A stretch of DNA of 32,222 bases, taken from assembly GCA_013153685.1 (NCBI GenBank), contig JAADDX010000016.1, forward strand, positions 1-32,222. The letters run 5' to 3'. The notes below the pieces were generated by a model. That model was not told where the DNA came from. It did no database searches and saw only the letters and a list, made by a program, of their open reading frames with translations. This document shows positions 1 to 10,164 of this stretch, piece after piece (the stretch's first letter is position 1; every line of letters begins with the position of its first letter). This stretch comes from Campylobacterota bacterium. Its GTDB lineage: Bacteria > Campylobacterota > Campylobacteria > Campylobacterales > JAADDX01. A program made the translations under genes and the position numbers.

Positions 1-89
1 TCATATGTCTTTAGCTAATATTCCTCTCATTCAAGATAGGTTTACTTTTTTAACGCTTCAAATATCTAAAATTACAAATGACGTAATCC

Positions 90-215
90 ACCTTTGGGTA
101 GGTGAGGCTATGATACCTAGTAGAGTTTGGCTATATTTCTCAAAGTCTTATATTAATGTATATACGATACACTCCAGGTATGCCCTAGAACATACCAAAT
201 TCACAATATTATTGT
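90..215 (+). other. Candidate structured noncoding RNA or leader (several short hairpins)
   Basis: Hairpins read directly: TAGGT 99-103/ACCTA 115-119; TGTAT 157-161/ATACA 167-171; GGTATG 177-182/CATACC 191-196; possible closing stem CTTTG 92-96/CAAAG 141-145. Locally less AT-rich than its flanks. The string GTAGGTGAGGCT resembles the 5' end of M-box leaders, but the rest does not clearly match. Confidence 0.35.
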
Positions 216-246
216 CAAAAATATTAAAAAAAACTTAAAAATTGGA

Positions 247-252
247 TATAAT
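247..252 (+). promoter_or_regulatory. Putative -10 element (TATAAT) for the hsrA-like gene
   Basis: ggaTATAATttt upstream of AAGGAG and a TTG start at 278. Confidence 0.5.
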
Positions 253-277
253 TTTAAAAACAATTTAAGGAGTAGTT

Positions 278-943
278 TTGAGATTTTTGATCGTAGAAAA
301 AGATGCAACCCTCAATAAAATGATACAAAAAGCCCTTGATGAATACAACTACAAAAGTGACGAGGTATTGAGTATACCGGATGCGAAATATTACACCAAA
401 GTAAGGCATTATGATTTGATTATTATCGATTATAATCTTAACAAAGAGGAGGTAAAAGAGTTTATCAAAAATATTCGCATCTCATTTCCAATCACCAAGA
501 TTATTGTCTTAGGCGATGATGATAGTGTAGAGACGCAAATAGAGGTATTAAATAGTGGGGCTGATGATTATATTACTAAGCCTATTCATTTTGGGTTGTT
601 AATCGCAAAAATCGAAGCAAATATTCGCTTTACCAATACCAAACAAATCACTATAAAAAATCTCGTAATCTCTCCTGAAAACGAACAAATCATGTATAAA
701 GACCAAGTAATCGAGCTTAAAGGTAAACCTTTTGAAGTGTTTACGTATCTAGCAAAACATCCAGACCAAGTTATTTCCAAAGAGCAATTGCTAGATTCTA
801 TATGGGAAGAGCCTGAGATGGTTACGCCGAATGTGGTGGAAGTAGCAATTAATCAAATTAGACAAAAAGTGGATAAATATTTAGGTATAATTACGATTGA
901 GACAATTAGAAGAAGAGGTTATAAATTTGCACTAAAGGAGTAA
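278..943 (+). CDS. hsrA: OmpR-family orphan response regulator, HsrA (HP1043)-like
   Basis: Receiver domain plus winged helix; C-terminus KGKPFEVFTYLAKHPDQVISKEQLLDSIWEEPEMVTPNVVEVAINQIRQKVDK is very close to the remembered HP1043 sequence; TTG start with AAGGAG upstream. Confidence 0.85.
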   Translation: MRFLIVEKDATLNKMIQKALDEYNYKSDEVLSIPDAKYYTKVRHYDLIIIDYNLNKEEVKEFIKNIRISFPITKIIVLGDDDSVETQIEVLNSGADDYITKPIHFGLLIAKIEANIRFTNTKQITIKNLVISPENEQIMYKDQVIELKGKPFEVFTYLAKHPDQVISKEQLLDSIWEEPEMVTPNVVEVAINQIRQKVDKYLGIITIETIRRRGYKFALKE

Positions 944-945
944 AA

Positions 946-1197
946 ATGTCACTAATGATAACAGATGAATGTATAGCATGTGATGCTTGTATCGATGAAT
1001 GCCCCAATGAGGCTATCGAGGCGGATGATCCAATATATGTAATCGATCCTGATAGATGCACGGAGTGTATCGAAGATGGCGGTGAGCCTGCTTGTGTGGC
1101 GGTATGTCCCGTGGATTGTATAGTGCCAGATCCGGATAATATAGAAAATGCCAAAGAACTGAAGCTAAAAGCCGAGCAGTTACACAAAGATGATTGA
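946..1197 (+). CDS. 2[4Fe-4S] ferredoxin, YfhL-like
   Basis: CIACDACIDECP and CTECIEDGGEPACVAVCPVDC cysteine motifs. Confidence 0.9.
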   Translation: MSLMITDECIACDACIDECPNEAIEADDPIYVIDPDRCTECIEDGGEPACVAVCPVDCIVPDPDNIENAKELKLKAEQLHKDD

Positions 1198-2660
1198 TGG
1201 CTAAAATTACGGCGGTTATAGACATCGGTTCTAATAGTGCTAGAATGGCTGTCTTTAAAAAGACGAGTCATTTTGGATTTGTTTTGCTTAAGGAAATAAA
1301 AAGCAGAGTGAGAATCAGTCAGTTTGCATACCAAAATGGCGGGTATTTGCAAGATGTGGCTATGGATAGGGCACTTTGTGCCTTGGAGGAATTTCTGATG
1401 ATTGCAAAGTCTCTAAAAGCACGCAAAATACTAGCCGTAGCCACAAGTGCCGTAAGAGACGCTCCTAATAAATCTGTCTTTTTAAATAAAGTCAAAAAAC
1501 TCCTTAATCTCAATATCAAAGTAATTAGTGGACCCAAAGAAGCATGGTTTGGAGCAATTGCCGCGAGTAATTTACTACCTTATCGAGATGGTGTGACTAT
1601 CGATATAGGTGGAGGAAGCACTGAATTGGCTGTGATTAAAAATCGCAAGATTACGGATACTATTTCCTTAAATCTAGGGACTGTGAGATTGAAGGAATTG
1701 TTTTTTGATGTGCATGATATTGAAGGTGCCAAAGCTTATATTCATAAAGAATTGGATAAATTATCTAGCAATTTTGTATGTGATAATGTATTTGGTATAG
1801 GGGGGACAATTAGAGCCATAAGTAAGGCTATTATGAAAAAAAACAACTATAGCCTAGATATCCTTCATGCGTTTACTTATACTATCAAAGATGAAATCGG
1901 TTTTATCTCTAAGATCGTCAATAGCACCGATCTTCAACTAAAAGAGATGGGGTTTAAAGAAGATAGATTAGATACTATCAAAGAGGGTGCTTTGATATTG
2001 CTTTGTGTGTTTGAAAAATTGTCCGCTAGAGAGCTTATGACTAGCGGAGTTGGTGTAAGAGAGGGTGTGTTTTTGAGCGATTTACTAAGAAATGATAACT
2101 ACATGTTCCCGCCTAATTTTAATCCTAGCGTAAGAAGTGTAGAGGATATTTATGATGTAAATAGGAAAATAGCGGCTTATGAGAGTAAGCTAGCTGGGGA
2201 GTTATTTGATATATTAACCCCTATACACAATCTACCTGCAAATTACAGAGTATATCTGCAGTATGCGATGAAGTTATCTACAGTTGGGGAGTATATTGAC
2301 TTTTACTCATCTCACAAGCATACGGAATATATTTTATTAAATTCATTGCATTACGGTTTTACTCATAAAGAGAGGATTTTAATCTCTCAAATCATTAAAA
2401 ACCATAAAAAAAAGAAAATCAAAAAAGAGATACCCTACAAAGACCTATCTATCTCTAAGAGTGTGCTTGAGGAGTTGTGTTTTATCTTTTGGCTGACGAA
2501 AGTTTTAAATATTAATTTACAAAATCCCAAACTCCAATTACAGTTACATGAAGGTATTTTGTATATAAATGGTGATAACTTATATTTAGCACGCGAGGAG
2601 TTATCAAAAAGGGTGGCGAGAATCCCAATCAAAATAGGAGAGAGTCTTGAAACTATGTGA
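1197..2660 (+). CDS. ppx: Ppx/GppA phosphatase family (exopolyphosphatase)
   Basis: [14 protein letters not shown] and [17 protein letters not shown] motifs; ATG at 1197 overlaps the ferredoxin stop (TGATG). Confidence 0.9.
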   Translation: MAKITAVIDIGSNSARMAVFKKTSHFGFVLLKEIKSRVRISQFAYQNGGYLQDVAMDRALCALEEFLMIAKSLKARKILAVATSAVRDAPNKSVFLNKVKKLLNLNIKVISGPKEAWFGAIAASNLLPYRDGVTIDIGGGSTELAVIKNRKITDTISLNLGTVRLKELFFDVHDIEGAKAYIHKELDKLSSNFVCDNVFGIGGTIRAISKAIMKKNNYSLDILHAFTYTIKDEIGFISKIVNSTDLQLKEMGFKEDRLDTIKEGALILLCVFEKLSARELMTSGVGVREGVFLSDLLRNDNYMFPPNFNPSVRSVEDIYDVNRKIAAYESKLAGELFDILTPIHNLPANYRVYLQYAMKLSTVGEYIDFYSSHKHTEYILLNSLHYGFTHKERILISQIIKNHKKKKIKKEIPYKDLSISKSVLEELCFIFWLTKVLNINLQNPKLQLQLHEGILYINGDNLYLAREELSKRVARIPIKIGESLETM

Positions 2661-4218
2661 TATGATATATGAAAAGTTTAAGAATTTGAAGTTTGTTAAT
2701 AAATTGTTGGTGATGAATACATTGCCTATGGTGGGGTTGATATTTTTATCTACTATTACTTTTTGGGCTGTGTTTGTATTTCTAGAAGAATTTAAAACAG
2801 CCCAAGATATCGCAAATAAAGTAGTCAAAGCGTATCAATACGTATATCAAAACAAACCGTATCAATACCAGCCTATTATTTCATCTCCGCTGGAATTTAT
2901 AAGAGCTAAGTATATGAAAAATTATGATCTCTATAAGAAAGATTTAAATAACTTATTGCATCAACTAGCCAACACCACCGACAAAGCACAACAAAAAAAG
3001 CTATTGGATAAAATTTTATTGGCTGGTGTAAGAGTGGCTATTGATGAAAATATCAAAAATGCTTTGCTTGATTTGTATGAACATAAGTCTATGCAAAATG
3101 TCCACAAATTATCCGCTATTTCCACTAAGTCTTTGGACTTGTTTTATAAGTTGTTTTGGTTTTTCTTAATAGGTGGATGGTTATCTGTGATACTTGCTAG
3201 TGCTTTTGCGTATTTTATTATCAAAAACGTAAAAGAAGGGTTTAGTAGTGTAGAGGATGCACTACATCATGTAATGCAATACAAAGACCTTACATACCAA
3301 TCATCATATAATGCTGCTGATGAAATCGGTCAAGCCATAGACAAGCTAAATACTTTTATTATGGAACTTAACAATATTATAAATGAAACAAAAGAGTTCT
3401 CCAATGAGACATCACGCACTTCTACTAAGGTTTTAAAAGATATCAATCAGCTAACAGATGCTATCATTAATGGACTTAACAATATCAAGATTGCCGTGGA
3501 TAAGTCATTTGAAGTAGAAAATAGACTGCAAAATATCATCTCTTATTTGGATAGTCTAAATAGTAATACGGAAGTGAAAAATACTCTTAAAAATTCAGTA
3601 AATGATATTGCTATATTAGTGGATGTGATTGCTAAAAACGATCAATTAGCTCAGAATTTATCAAATTCTTTGAATGTATTAGTAGAGAATATTTCTCATA
3701 CCAAGAATTTCACCGCTATGATTAAAGAAATTGCAGACCAGACTAATCTCTTAGCACTGAATGCAGCAATTGAAGCGGCAAGAGCGGGGGAGCACGGTAG
3801 AGGCTTTGCGGTAGTTGCGGATGAGGTGAGGAAATTGAGTGAGACTACTCAAAAGCATGCCGATGAGATAGCAATCCAAATTAACACAATTTCACAGATT
3901 GTATCGGAAGTGAGTGAGAATATGTTACAAAATAACACAAATAACACTCAAATAGTCTCTTATTCAAATGATATTCATACTACTATCAAAAAATTGAATA
4001 TAATCACAGAAAGGATATTGCAAGAATCGCAAGAAAATTCTCAAGAGATCAAAAAGGCTTCTGAGGAGTTAGAAAATATGGTGAAGTTCTTGCAAAAGAT
4101 TCAAGTAGAATCAGAACATTCACTTGAAGATGTGGATAAAGTAAGCGATTTTATACGATTTTTGGATGCATCATTGCAAGATGTGAATACTAAAATCAAC
4201 GAATTAAAGACGAAATAA
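2647..4218 (+). CDS. Methyl-accepting chemotaxis protein (MCP 1)
   Basis: Two TM segments, short periplasmic region, signalling hairpin [39 protein letters not shown]; start is TTG 2647 or ATG 2662. Confidence 0.92.
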   Translation: MKLCDMIYEKFKNLKFVNKLLVMNTLPMVGLIFLSTITFWAVFVFLEEFKTAQDIANKVVKAYQYVYQNKPYQYQPIISSPLEFIRAKYMKNYDLYKKDLNNLLHQLANTTDKAQQKKLLDKILLAGVRVAIDENIKNALLDLYEHKSMQNVHKLSAISTKSLDLFYKLFWFFLIGGWLSVILASAFAYFIIKNVKEGFSSVEDALHHVMQYKDLTYQSSYNAADEIGQAIDKLNTFIMELNNIINETKEFSNETSRTSTKVLKDINQLTDAIINGLNNIKIAVDKSFEVENRLQNIISYLDSLNSNTEVKNTLKNSVNDIAILVDVIAKNDQLAQNLSNSLNVLVENISHTKNFTAMIKEIADQTNLLALNAAIEAARAGEHGRGFAVVADEVRKLSETTQKHADEIAIQINTISQIVSEVSENMLQNNTNNTQIVSYSNDIHTTIKKLNIITERILQESQENSQEIKKASEELENMVKFLQKIQVESEHSLEDVDKVSDFIRFLDASLQDVNTKINELKTK

Positions 4219-4254
4219 TGCTGTGTAATAACGTACGCAACAAAAGGAGCTATC

Positions 4255-6234
4255 ATGCTAAATAAACTCTCACTAAAGCTTACCGTGGTATTGATATTAA
4301 GCTTGTCAATTATGTCATTGTTGTATTATATGGGTAGGGATGCTATCAAGTCTATCCAAATGCAACAAACCAAATCGGAACTCCAACAATTAGTAAAACT
4401 TAGTACAAGTTTGAGTAAACTCATCCATGAAACGCAAAAAGAAAGAGGGATGAGTGCCGGATATATAGGAAGTAATGGCCGCAAATTTAAAGATATGTTG
4501 CCTAATCAAAGAATGCTTACTAACAAGAGATTACAAGAATACAAGCAAGCTCTCTCAAAGGTAAAATTGAATCAATTTCCACCAACTTTTAGACATTTAA
4601 TAGATGAATTAAACCGTGAATTTACATATTTAGATACCACTAGAAGCAAAGTAACCAATCTACAAATCTCACTTAAAGATGAATTAAAATATTACACCCA
4701 CATCAATGCACTCATCCTCAAGGTGATCGCATTTTCAGCGAAATTAGCACCGGATAAAGCTATTGCGATGGACTTGGTATCTTATGTAACATTTCTAAAA
4801 GCAAAAGAGAGAGCGGGTATAGAAAGAGCGGTAATTAGTGCTACTTTTGGTGCAAACAAATTTAAAGTTGGAGTATTTGAGAAATTTATCACTCTAATAT
4901 CGGCTCAAAAATCATTCTTGGATGATTTTAACGATTTTGCTCCGGATAATATCAAAGCAATCTACCAAAAAGCTGTTCAAGATCCGGTATTTAGTGAAGT
5001 AGAAAGACTCAGAAGTATCGCACTTAAAAAAGCTCATGTAGGAAATTTTGGAATCGATCCGACTTATGCTTTTAAAGTATACACCAAAAAGATCAATATT
5101 CTCAAAAAAATCGACGATGAGATTGCCGAGTTTATTGAAAAAGACTTATTAAGTGAAACCAAAAATTACTATATCTTACAGTTGATTGTGGGTGTGGTAG
5201 TGGGTATATTGATGATTTGGATTGGACTAAAGAGTGTAAGTAAAGTAGAGCTTCAAGTACACTCGCTTAAATCTTTGATCACTATGATATCAGAGGATAA
5301 AAATCTTGCAATAGATGTGAGAATCTATGAAGATGACGAGTTTGGGACTATCAGAAAGGCGTTGCGAGAATTTCTAGCATCATTGCATGAAGTGATCAAA
5401 GACGCATACAAAAACTCACAAACCAACCAAGAGGTGGTAGCTAGACTAAAAGAAGCGTTTGCTCAAATTACTAATAATATTCAAAAAGAAGCGGAAATTG
5501 TAAGTGAAGCGACTAAAGAATCTGAAAATATCAAAAATGCCTTGGAAGATGAGGTAAACTTCTCATTGCAAGTAAAAGAAACGATCCTAAAAGCCAATGA
5601 AAACTTAAGAGAGAGTGTGCGACTCATCTCACAAAATGTGGATAATATCGAAAACAACGCAAATCATGAACTTGATATGGCTAATAAATTACAACAACTA
5701 GCAAGCGATGCAAATCAGATCAAAGATGTCTTAACCGTAATTGGGGAAATTGCAGACCAGACTAATCTCTTAGCACTGAATGCGGCAATTGAAGCAGCAA
5801 GAGCGGGAGAGCACGGTAGAGGATTTGCAGTAGTTGCGGATGAAGTAAGACAGCTTGCTGAGAAGACTCAAAAGTCGCTCAACGAGATTGATTCGACAAT
5901 CAACGTAATCGTGCAAGCCATCTCAGATGCCAATGCTCAGATGAGTGAGAATGTAAAAAGTGTCAACGACATCACATCTCAGACTCAAGAAGTGCAATCA
6001 AGCATCGAAACTGTAGCGAATGAAATGGATAGTGTAGTTGGTGATGTGCAAGAGAATGCACAAAGTATCCAGCAGCTTACTGAGATGATGCAAGATTTTA
6101 TCAAACAGATGCAAACCATCCATAACATTTCCACAGAAAACAAAGAAAATATTATGCAAAATACACAACATGTAGAAGAGATAGCAACACTCGCAAACAA
6201 ACTTCTACAAGAGATACAACAATTCAAAATATAA
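4255..6234 (+). CDS. Methyl-accepting chemotaxis protein with NIT (nitrate/nitrite-sensing type) periplasmic domain (MCP 2)
   Basis: [18 protein letters not shown] motif typical of NIT domains; conserved MCP signalling hairpin. Confidence 0.9.
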   Translation: MLNKLSLKLTVVLILSLSIMSLLYYMGRDAIKSIQMQQTKSELQQLVKLSTSLSKLIHETQKERGMSAGYIGSNGRKFKDMLPNQRMLTNKRLQEYKQALSKVKLNQFPPTFRHLIDELNREFTYLDTTRSKVTNLQISLKDELKYYTHINALILKVIAFSAKLAPDKAIAMDLVSYVTFLKAKERAGIERAVISATFGANKFKVGVFEKFITLISAQKSFLDDFNDFAPDNIKAIYQKAVQDPVFSEVERLRSIALKKAHVGNFGIDPTYAFKVYTKKINILKKIDDEIAEFIEKDLLSETKNYYILQLIVGVVVGILMIWIGLKSVSKVELQVHSLKSLITMISEDKNLAIDVRIYEDDEFGTIRKALREFLASLHEVIKDAYKNSQTNQEVVARLKEAFAQITNNIQKEAEIVSEATKESENIKNALEDEVNFSLQVKETILKANENLRESVRLISQNVDNIENNANHELDMANKLQQLASDANQIKDVLTVIGEIADQTNLLALNAAIEAARAGEHGRGFAVVADEVRQLAEKTQKSLNEIDSTINVIVQAISDANAQMSENVKSVNDITSQTQEVQSSIETVANEMDSVVGDVQENAQSIQQLTEMMQDFIKQMQTIHNISTENKENIMQNTQHVEEIATLANKLLQEIQQFKI

Positions 6235-6243
6235 GGAGACAAT

Positions 6244-6543
6244 ATGGCAGATATTCAAGAACAAATCTTAAGCTTTGGAGAAGTACAAGAACCGCATACG
6301 GTAGTAACTATTGCGTATGCTGGGGTGAGATTGGAGACGGAGAAATTGTATACCCAAGAGGGAACATTTCCTACAGATGCGTATCAACAAGTAATTATTT
6401 ATTTACAACAACAATGCAAAGAGATGGATGCTGATGGGGTTAAAAATATAGAAGTAAAAGTAGTTACAAGTCATGATAGCAATTCCAAAGAGGTGATGGA
6501 TTTTATCGGTAGTGGAACTATTATCAAGCTCAAAAGGAATTAG
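6244..6543 (+). CDS. Conserved hypothetical protein (99 aa)
   Basis: ORF with AAGGAGACAAT ribosome-binding site, immediately after MCP 2. Confidence 0.7.
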   Translation: MADIQEQILSFGEVQEPHTVVTIAYAGVRLETEKLYTQEGTFPTDAYQQVIIYLQQQCKEMDADGVKNIEVKVVTSHDSNSKEVMDFIGSGTIIKLKRN

Positions 6544-7383
6544 ATGCGAAGGATAGCTTTAGTAGCAATTTTATTGTTTGTAGGATGTAGTAGTAATGTA
6601 GAACTCAACAAAGACGTTAAGCAGACTAATAAAGATTTTAAGTTATTAAGCAACTATCACGTTACCAAGGGTAGCTTACATAAACTAGGCAATAATTATA
6701 TATTTTTAGCCCTTGGAGAGGATGGTATTTTGCGATTTAATAAAATTGATGCGAAATATGATTTGCTTCAATCTAAAAAAATTCCAATTGTAATGTCAAT
6801 CCAAAAAATCAAAGTCATAGGCGATAAAATTTATGTATTAGGATACTCTCAAACAGCCAATCGACCGATATTTGTCACCCTCGATAAAGATGGCAATATT
6901 CTCTCTCAAAAGTTAGTTGCCCACCGATACAACACACCTAGGGATTTTATCGTGCAAAAAGACGGGAGTGTGGTGTTGGTGCTAAATAGATACTCAAAAG
7001 ATACTTTATCGGATATTGTTATTTACAAAGACAACAAAGAGCATATATTTGCTACGAAATATGCCGAACAAGCTACCAAGATTATCCCATATAACAATGG
7101 ATATTTGTTAGTTGGAGATGTATCGCAAACTACCCAAAATGTGTTTGTGGCTTATTTGGATCAAAATTTCCACACAAAATGGGTACGGGATTTTGATTTT
7201 GGATTGGAGGAATCTATCAAAGGCGTTACTATCAAAGATGGTATTATCACACTTGATATTATTTCGCAAAATTATACCGGCATGGAAGAATATTATGTCG
7301 TAAAACTAGACAAAAATGGTCACATTATCACTAAGTCCAAAAAATTCAATATTGAGAATTATCCTTTAAAATTCCAAGGATAA
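6544..7383 (+). CDS. Hypothetical lipoprotein, repeat/beta-propeller-like
   Basis: Lipobox LLFVGCSS; repeated KDG.I/DKDGNI strand-like motifs; ATG follows the previous stop directly. Confidence 0.7.
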   Translation: MRRIALVAILLFVGCSSNVELNKDVKQTNKDFKLLSNYHVTKGSLHKLGNNYIFLALGEDGILRFNKIDAKYDLLQSKKIPIVMSIQKIKVIGDKIYVLGYSQTANRPIFVTLDKDGNILSQKLVAHRYNTPRDFIVQKDGSVVLVLNRYSKDTLSDIVIYKDNKEHIFATKYAEQATKIIPYNNGYLLVGDVSQTTQNVFVAYLDQNFHTKWVRDFDFGLEESIKGVTIKDGIITLDIISQNYTGMEEYYVVKLDKNGHIITKSKKFNIENYPLKFQG

Positions 7384-7388
7384 TTTGG

Positions 7389-7394
7389 TATAAT
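7389..7394 (+). promoter_or_regulatory. Putative -10 element upstream of ppiC-like gene
   Basis: ttggTATAATtcc, about 23 bp before the ATG at 7417. Confidence 0.5.
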
Positions 7395-7416
7395 TCCAAA
7401 AAAAGAAGGAAAGAAT

Positions 7417-8271
7417 ATGAAAAAAATATTATTAACTACAATTGCCGCATCGGCGTTTGCGTTTATGGGGATGCAAGGACACGCTCATAATATGTCGCCA
7501 ATGAAAGGTTTGAAGGATACTACGGTTGTAGCTTCACTCAACGGTAAGAAAATCACCGTAGCGGATGTAAATGCGTATATGCAAGGGATGACGAAAGATT
7601 TTAGGATTAGATTGCAAGATTTGCCAGCTCAACATGTTAGTGATTTTGTAAAAAAATATGTTGATACGTTAAAATACTATCAAAAAGCAAAAGAAATCAC
7701 CAAAACTCCTCAATATAAAGCTTTGATGAAAAAAATCGCGGTTGATTTGTGGATGAGTAAAGAGTATAACAAAATCAAAGTCTCACCAGAAGAAGCAAAA
7801 GCATTTTATGAAAAAAATAAAGATTTGTATTTCAAAGCAAGTCCGAAAATCAAAGCTAGACATATTATCGTAAAAGACAAAAAACTAGCACAAAAAATTA
7901 TCAACGAATTAAAAGGTTTACATGGTAAAGCATTGGAGCAGAAATTTGCTCAACTTGCCAAAAAATATTCAATTGGTCCGAGTAAAATTGACGGTGGTGA
8001 ATTAGGGTGGTTTGAGCCTAAACAGATGGTAGCACCATTTGCAAAAGCGGTTGAACAACTCAAAGTAGGACAGATTACTACACAACCAGTTAAGAGTAGA
8101 TTTGGATATCATGTAATTTTGCTCGAAGATAAAAATAGCAAAAATTATATCCCATTCCAAAAAGTAAAAGCTCAGATTATCGCATATCTTAAAAACAAAA
8201 AATTAGACGATATGTTGACACAAATCGATAAGACAACAAAAGTAAAATATTTTATTCCTATTAAAAAATAG
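7417..8271 (+). CDS. Periplasmic peptidyl-prolyl cis-trans isomerase (parvulin/SurA-like, PEB4/CBF2 type)
   Basis: Signal peptide; ARHIIVKD...GGELGWFEPKQMVAPFAKAVEQLKVGQITTQPVKSRFGYHVILLED rotamase motif. Confidence 0.9.
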   Translation: MKKILLTTIAASAFAFMGMQGHAHNMSPMKGLKDTTVVASLNGKKITVADVNAYMQGMTKDFRIRLQDLPAQHVSDFVKKYVDTLKYYQKAKEITKTPQYKALMKKIAVDLWMSKEYNKIKVSPEEAKAFYEKNKDLYFKASPKIKARHIIVKDKKLAQKIINELKGLHGKALEQKFAQLAKKYSIGPSKIDGGELGWFEPKQMVAPFAKAVEQLKVGQITTQPVKSRFGYHVILLEDKNSKNYIPFQKVKAQIIAYLKNKKLDDMLTQIDKTTKVKYFIPIKK

Positions 8272-8276
8272 TCTTT

Positions 8277-10118
8277 ATGTGTGCTATTGTCGGGTTTGTT
8301 GATTATACCAAGAAACTAACCCGTGATGATTTGCTACGCATGCGTGATACTCTTATTCACAGAGGGGTGGATGATAAGGGCGAGAGCTTTTATCACACCT
8401 CTTCTTATAATCTAGCCTTAGCCCATCGACGTCTTGCTATTGTTGATTTGTCTGCTTTAGCCCATGAGCCTATGCAATTTGATAATTTGGAGATTATCTA
8501 CAATGGTGAAGTATATAACTTTATGCAAATTAGAAAAGAGCTCATCAAATGCGGTTATTCTTTTGATTCTCATTCGGATGTAGAGGTGGTATTAAAGGCG
8601 TATCACAAATGGGGGATAGATGCTATTTCTAGATTTAATGGTATGTTTGCGTTTGTGATTTATGATAAGACAGCTCAGACTCTTACGTTAGTGCGTGATA
8701 GAAGCGGTATTAAGCCTTTGTATTGGTATTTTAAAGATGGGGTATTTTTATTTGCAAGTGAATTAAAGGCTTTTTATACTACCAAATCTTTCCACAAGCA
8801 TATCGATTATAATGCACTTGCTTTATTTATGCTATATGGATATATTCCCACACCTTTTGCTATTTTTCAAAACACACACAAATTAGAAGCGGGACATTAT
8901 ATGGTCTTTGAACTTAAAAATGCTACCTATCAGATACGGAAATATTGGGATATTTTGGATTATGCCAACCAAACGCTTGATATTAGTTTTACACAAGCTA
9001 TGCAACATCTTAACAAACTTCTCATTCAAGCAGCAAATTATAGAATGATAGCGGATGTGAGAGTGGGTGTGTTTTTGAGTGGAGGGTATGATAGTAGTAT
9101 CGTAAGTGCTATACTAGCCAATCACAAATTAGATACGTTTACGATTGGATTTGCCAAGGAGCGATACAATGAAGCTACGTATGCTAGAGAGATTGCTAAA
9201 TATTTACATACTAATCATCACGAACATATTCTCAATGCAAAGGAGGCTTTGGATATCGTATCTTCTATTGCGTATGTGTATGATGAGCCGTTTGCTGATA
9301 GTAGTGCGGTAGCTACGATAGCCGTAAGCCGTCTTGCTAAAAAAGATGTAAAAGTAGCTATTAGTGCTGATGGTGCTGATGAGTTGTTTGCTGGGTATAA
9401 TACGTATGATGTGGTATTAAAATATGCTAAGCTTAAATATTTTAGAAGTTTTATCGCTTTATTGAAGATATTCAAACCCTTCATCTCCAACTTTGATACA
9501 CGTTATGACAAACTCAAATATATCTCGCACGCTACCTCGCACGCTACGATTTTGAAATATTTGGTCCATATTTTTAGTCTAGAAGATGTCCATAGATTAT
9601 TACCTACGTTTCGTATAATGCCGGTTGCATTCGATACTGACGTGAGCAGTCTAGATAGCCTTAGTCAGTTGTTATCGTTAGATTTTAAGATGTATTTGAT
9701 GGATGATATTTTAACTAAAGTAGATAGAGCATCTATGAGTGTATCTTTAGAGGCTAGAGAGGTGTTTTTGGATTATAATATAGTGCAGTTTGTAGCACAA
9801 TTACCAAGTAGCTTCAAATATGGTCCTACTAAGAAATACATCCTCAAAGAACTAGCCTACCAATACATCCCAAAAGAGCTACTTCACCGAGAAAAGATGG
9901 GATTTGGTATACCGCTTGAGGAGTGGTTGCGAGGTGAGATGAAGGATTTGGTATATTCATACCTCAATCCACACACACTCAAACAACAAAACATCCTACT
10001 TACTGATGAAGTGCTTCGAGTAAGAGATGATTTTTATAATCACAAACACAACAATGCTAGAAAGATTTGGAATTTATTGATGTTTGGTATGTTTTATGAA
10101 AAATGGTGCAAAAATTAG
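8277..10118 (+). CDS. asnB: Asparagine synthase (glutamine-hydrolysing)
   Basis: N-terminal MCAIVGFVDY with Cys2 nucleophile; SGGYDSS PP-loop; DGADELFAGY. Confidence 0.92.
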   Translation: MCAIVGFVDYTKKLTRDDLLRMRDTLIHRGVDDKGESFYHTSSYNLALAHRRLAIVDLSALAHEPMQFDNLEIIYNGEVYNFMQIRKELIKCGYSFDSHSDVEVVLKAYHKWGIDAISRFNGMFAFVIYDKTAQTLTLVRDRSGIKPLYWYFKDGVFLFASELKAFYTTKSFHKHIDYNALALFMLYGYIPTPFAIFQNTHKLEAGHYMVFELKNATYQIRKYWDILDYANQTLDISFTQAMQHLNKLLIQAANYRMIADVRVGVFLSGGYDSSIVSAILANHKLDTFTIGFAKERYNEATYAREIAKYLHTNHHEHILNAKEALDIVSSIAYVYDEPFADSSAVATIAVSRLAKKDVKVAISADGADELFAGYNTYDVVLKYAKLKYFRSFIALLKIFKPFISNFDTRYDKLKYISHATSHATILKYLVHIFSLEDVHRLLPTFRIMPVAFDTDVSSLDSLSQLLSLDFKMYLMDDILTKVDRASMSVSLEAREVFLDYNIVQFVAQLPSSFKYGPTKKYILKELAYQYIPKELLHREKMGFGIPLEEWLRGEMKDLVYSYLNPHTLKQQNILLTDEVLRVRDDFYNHKHNNARKIWNLLMFGMFYEKWCKN

Positions 10119-10164
10119 CTTTTCAAGCCGATTTTTAGTAAAATTCCAATAAAAAAGGACCTAA

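Noticed and set aside
5-238. 77 aa + strand ORF before hsrA
   Set aside because: No recognisable family, no clear ribosome-binding site, and it overlaps several hairpins; more likely noncoding or structured RNA.
906-1352. 148 aa minus-strand ORF over ferredoxin and ppx
   Set aside because: Antisense to two well-supported genes; Ser/His-rich shadow translation.
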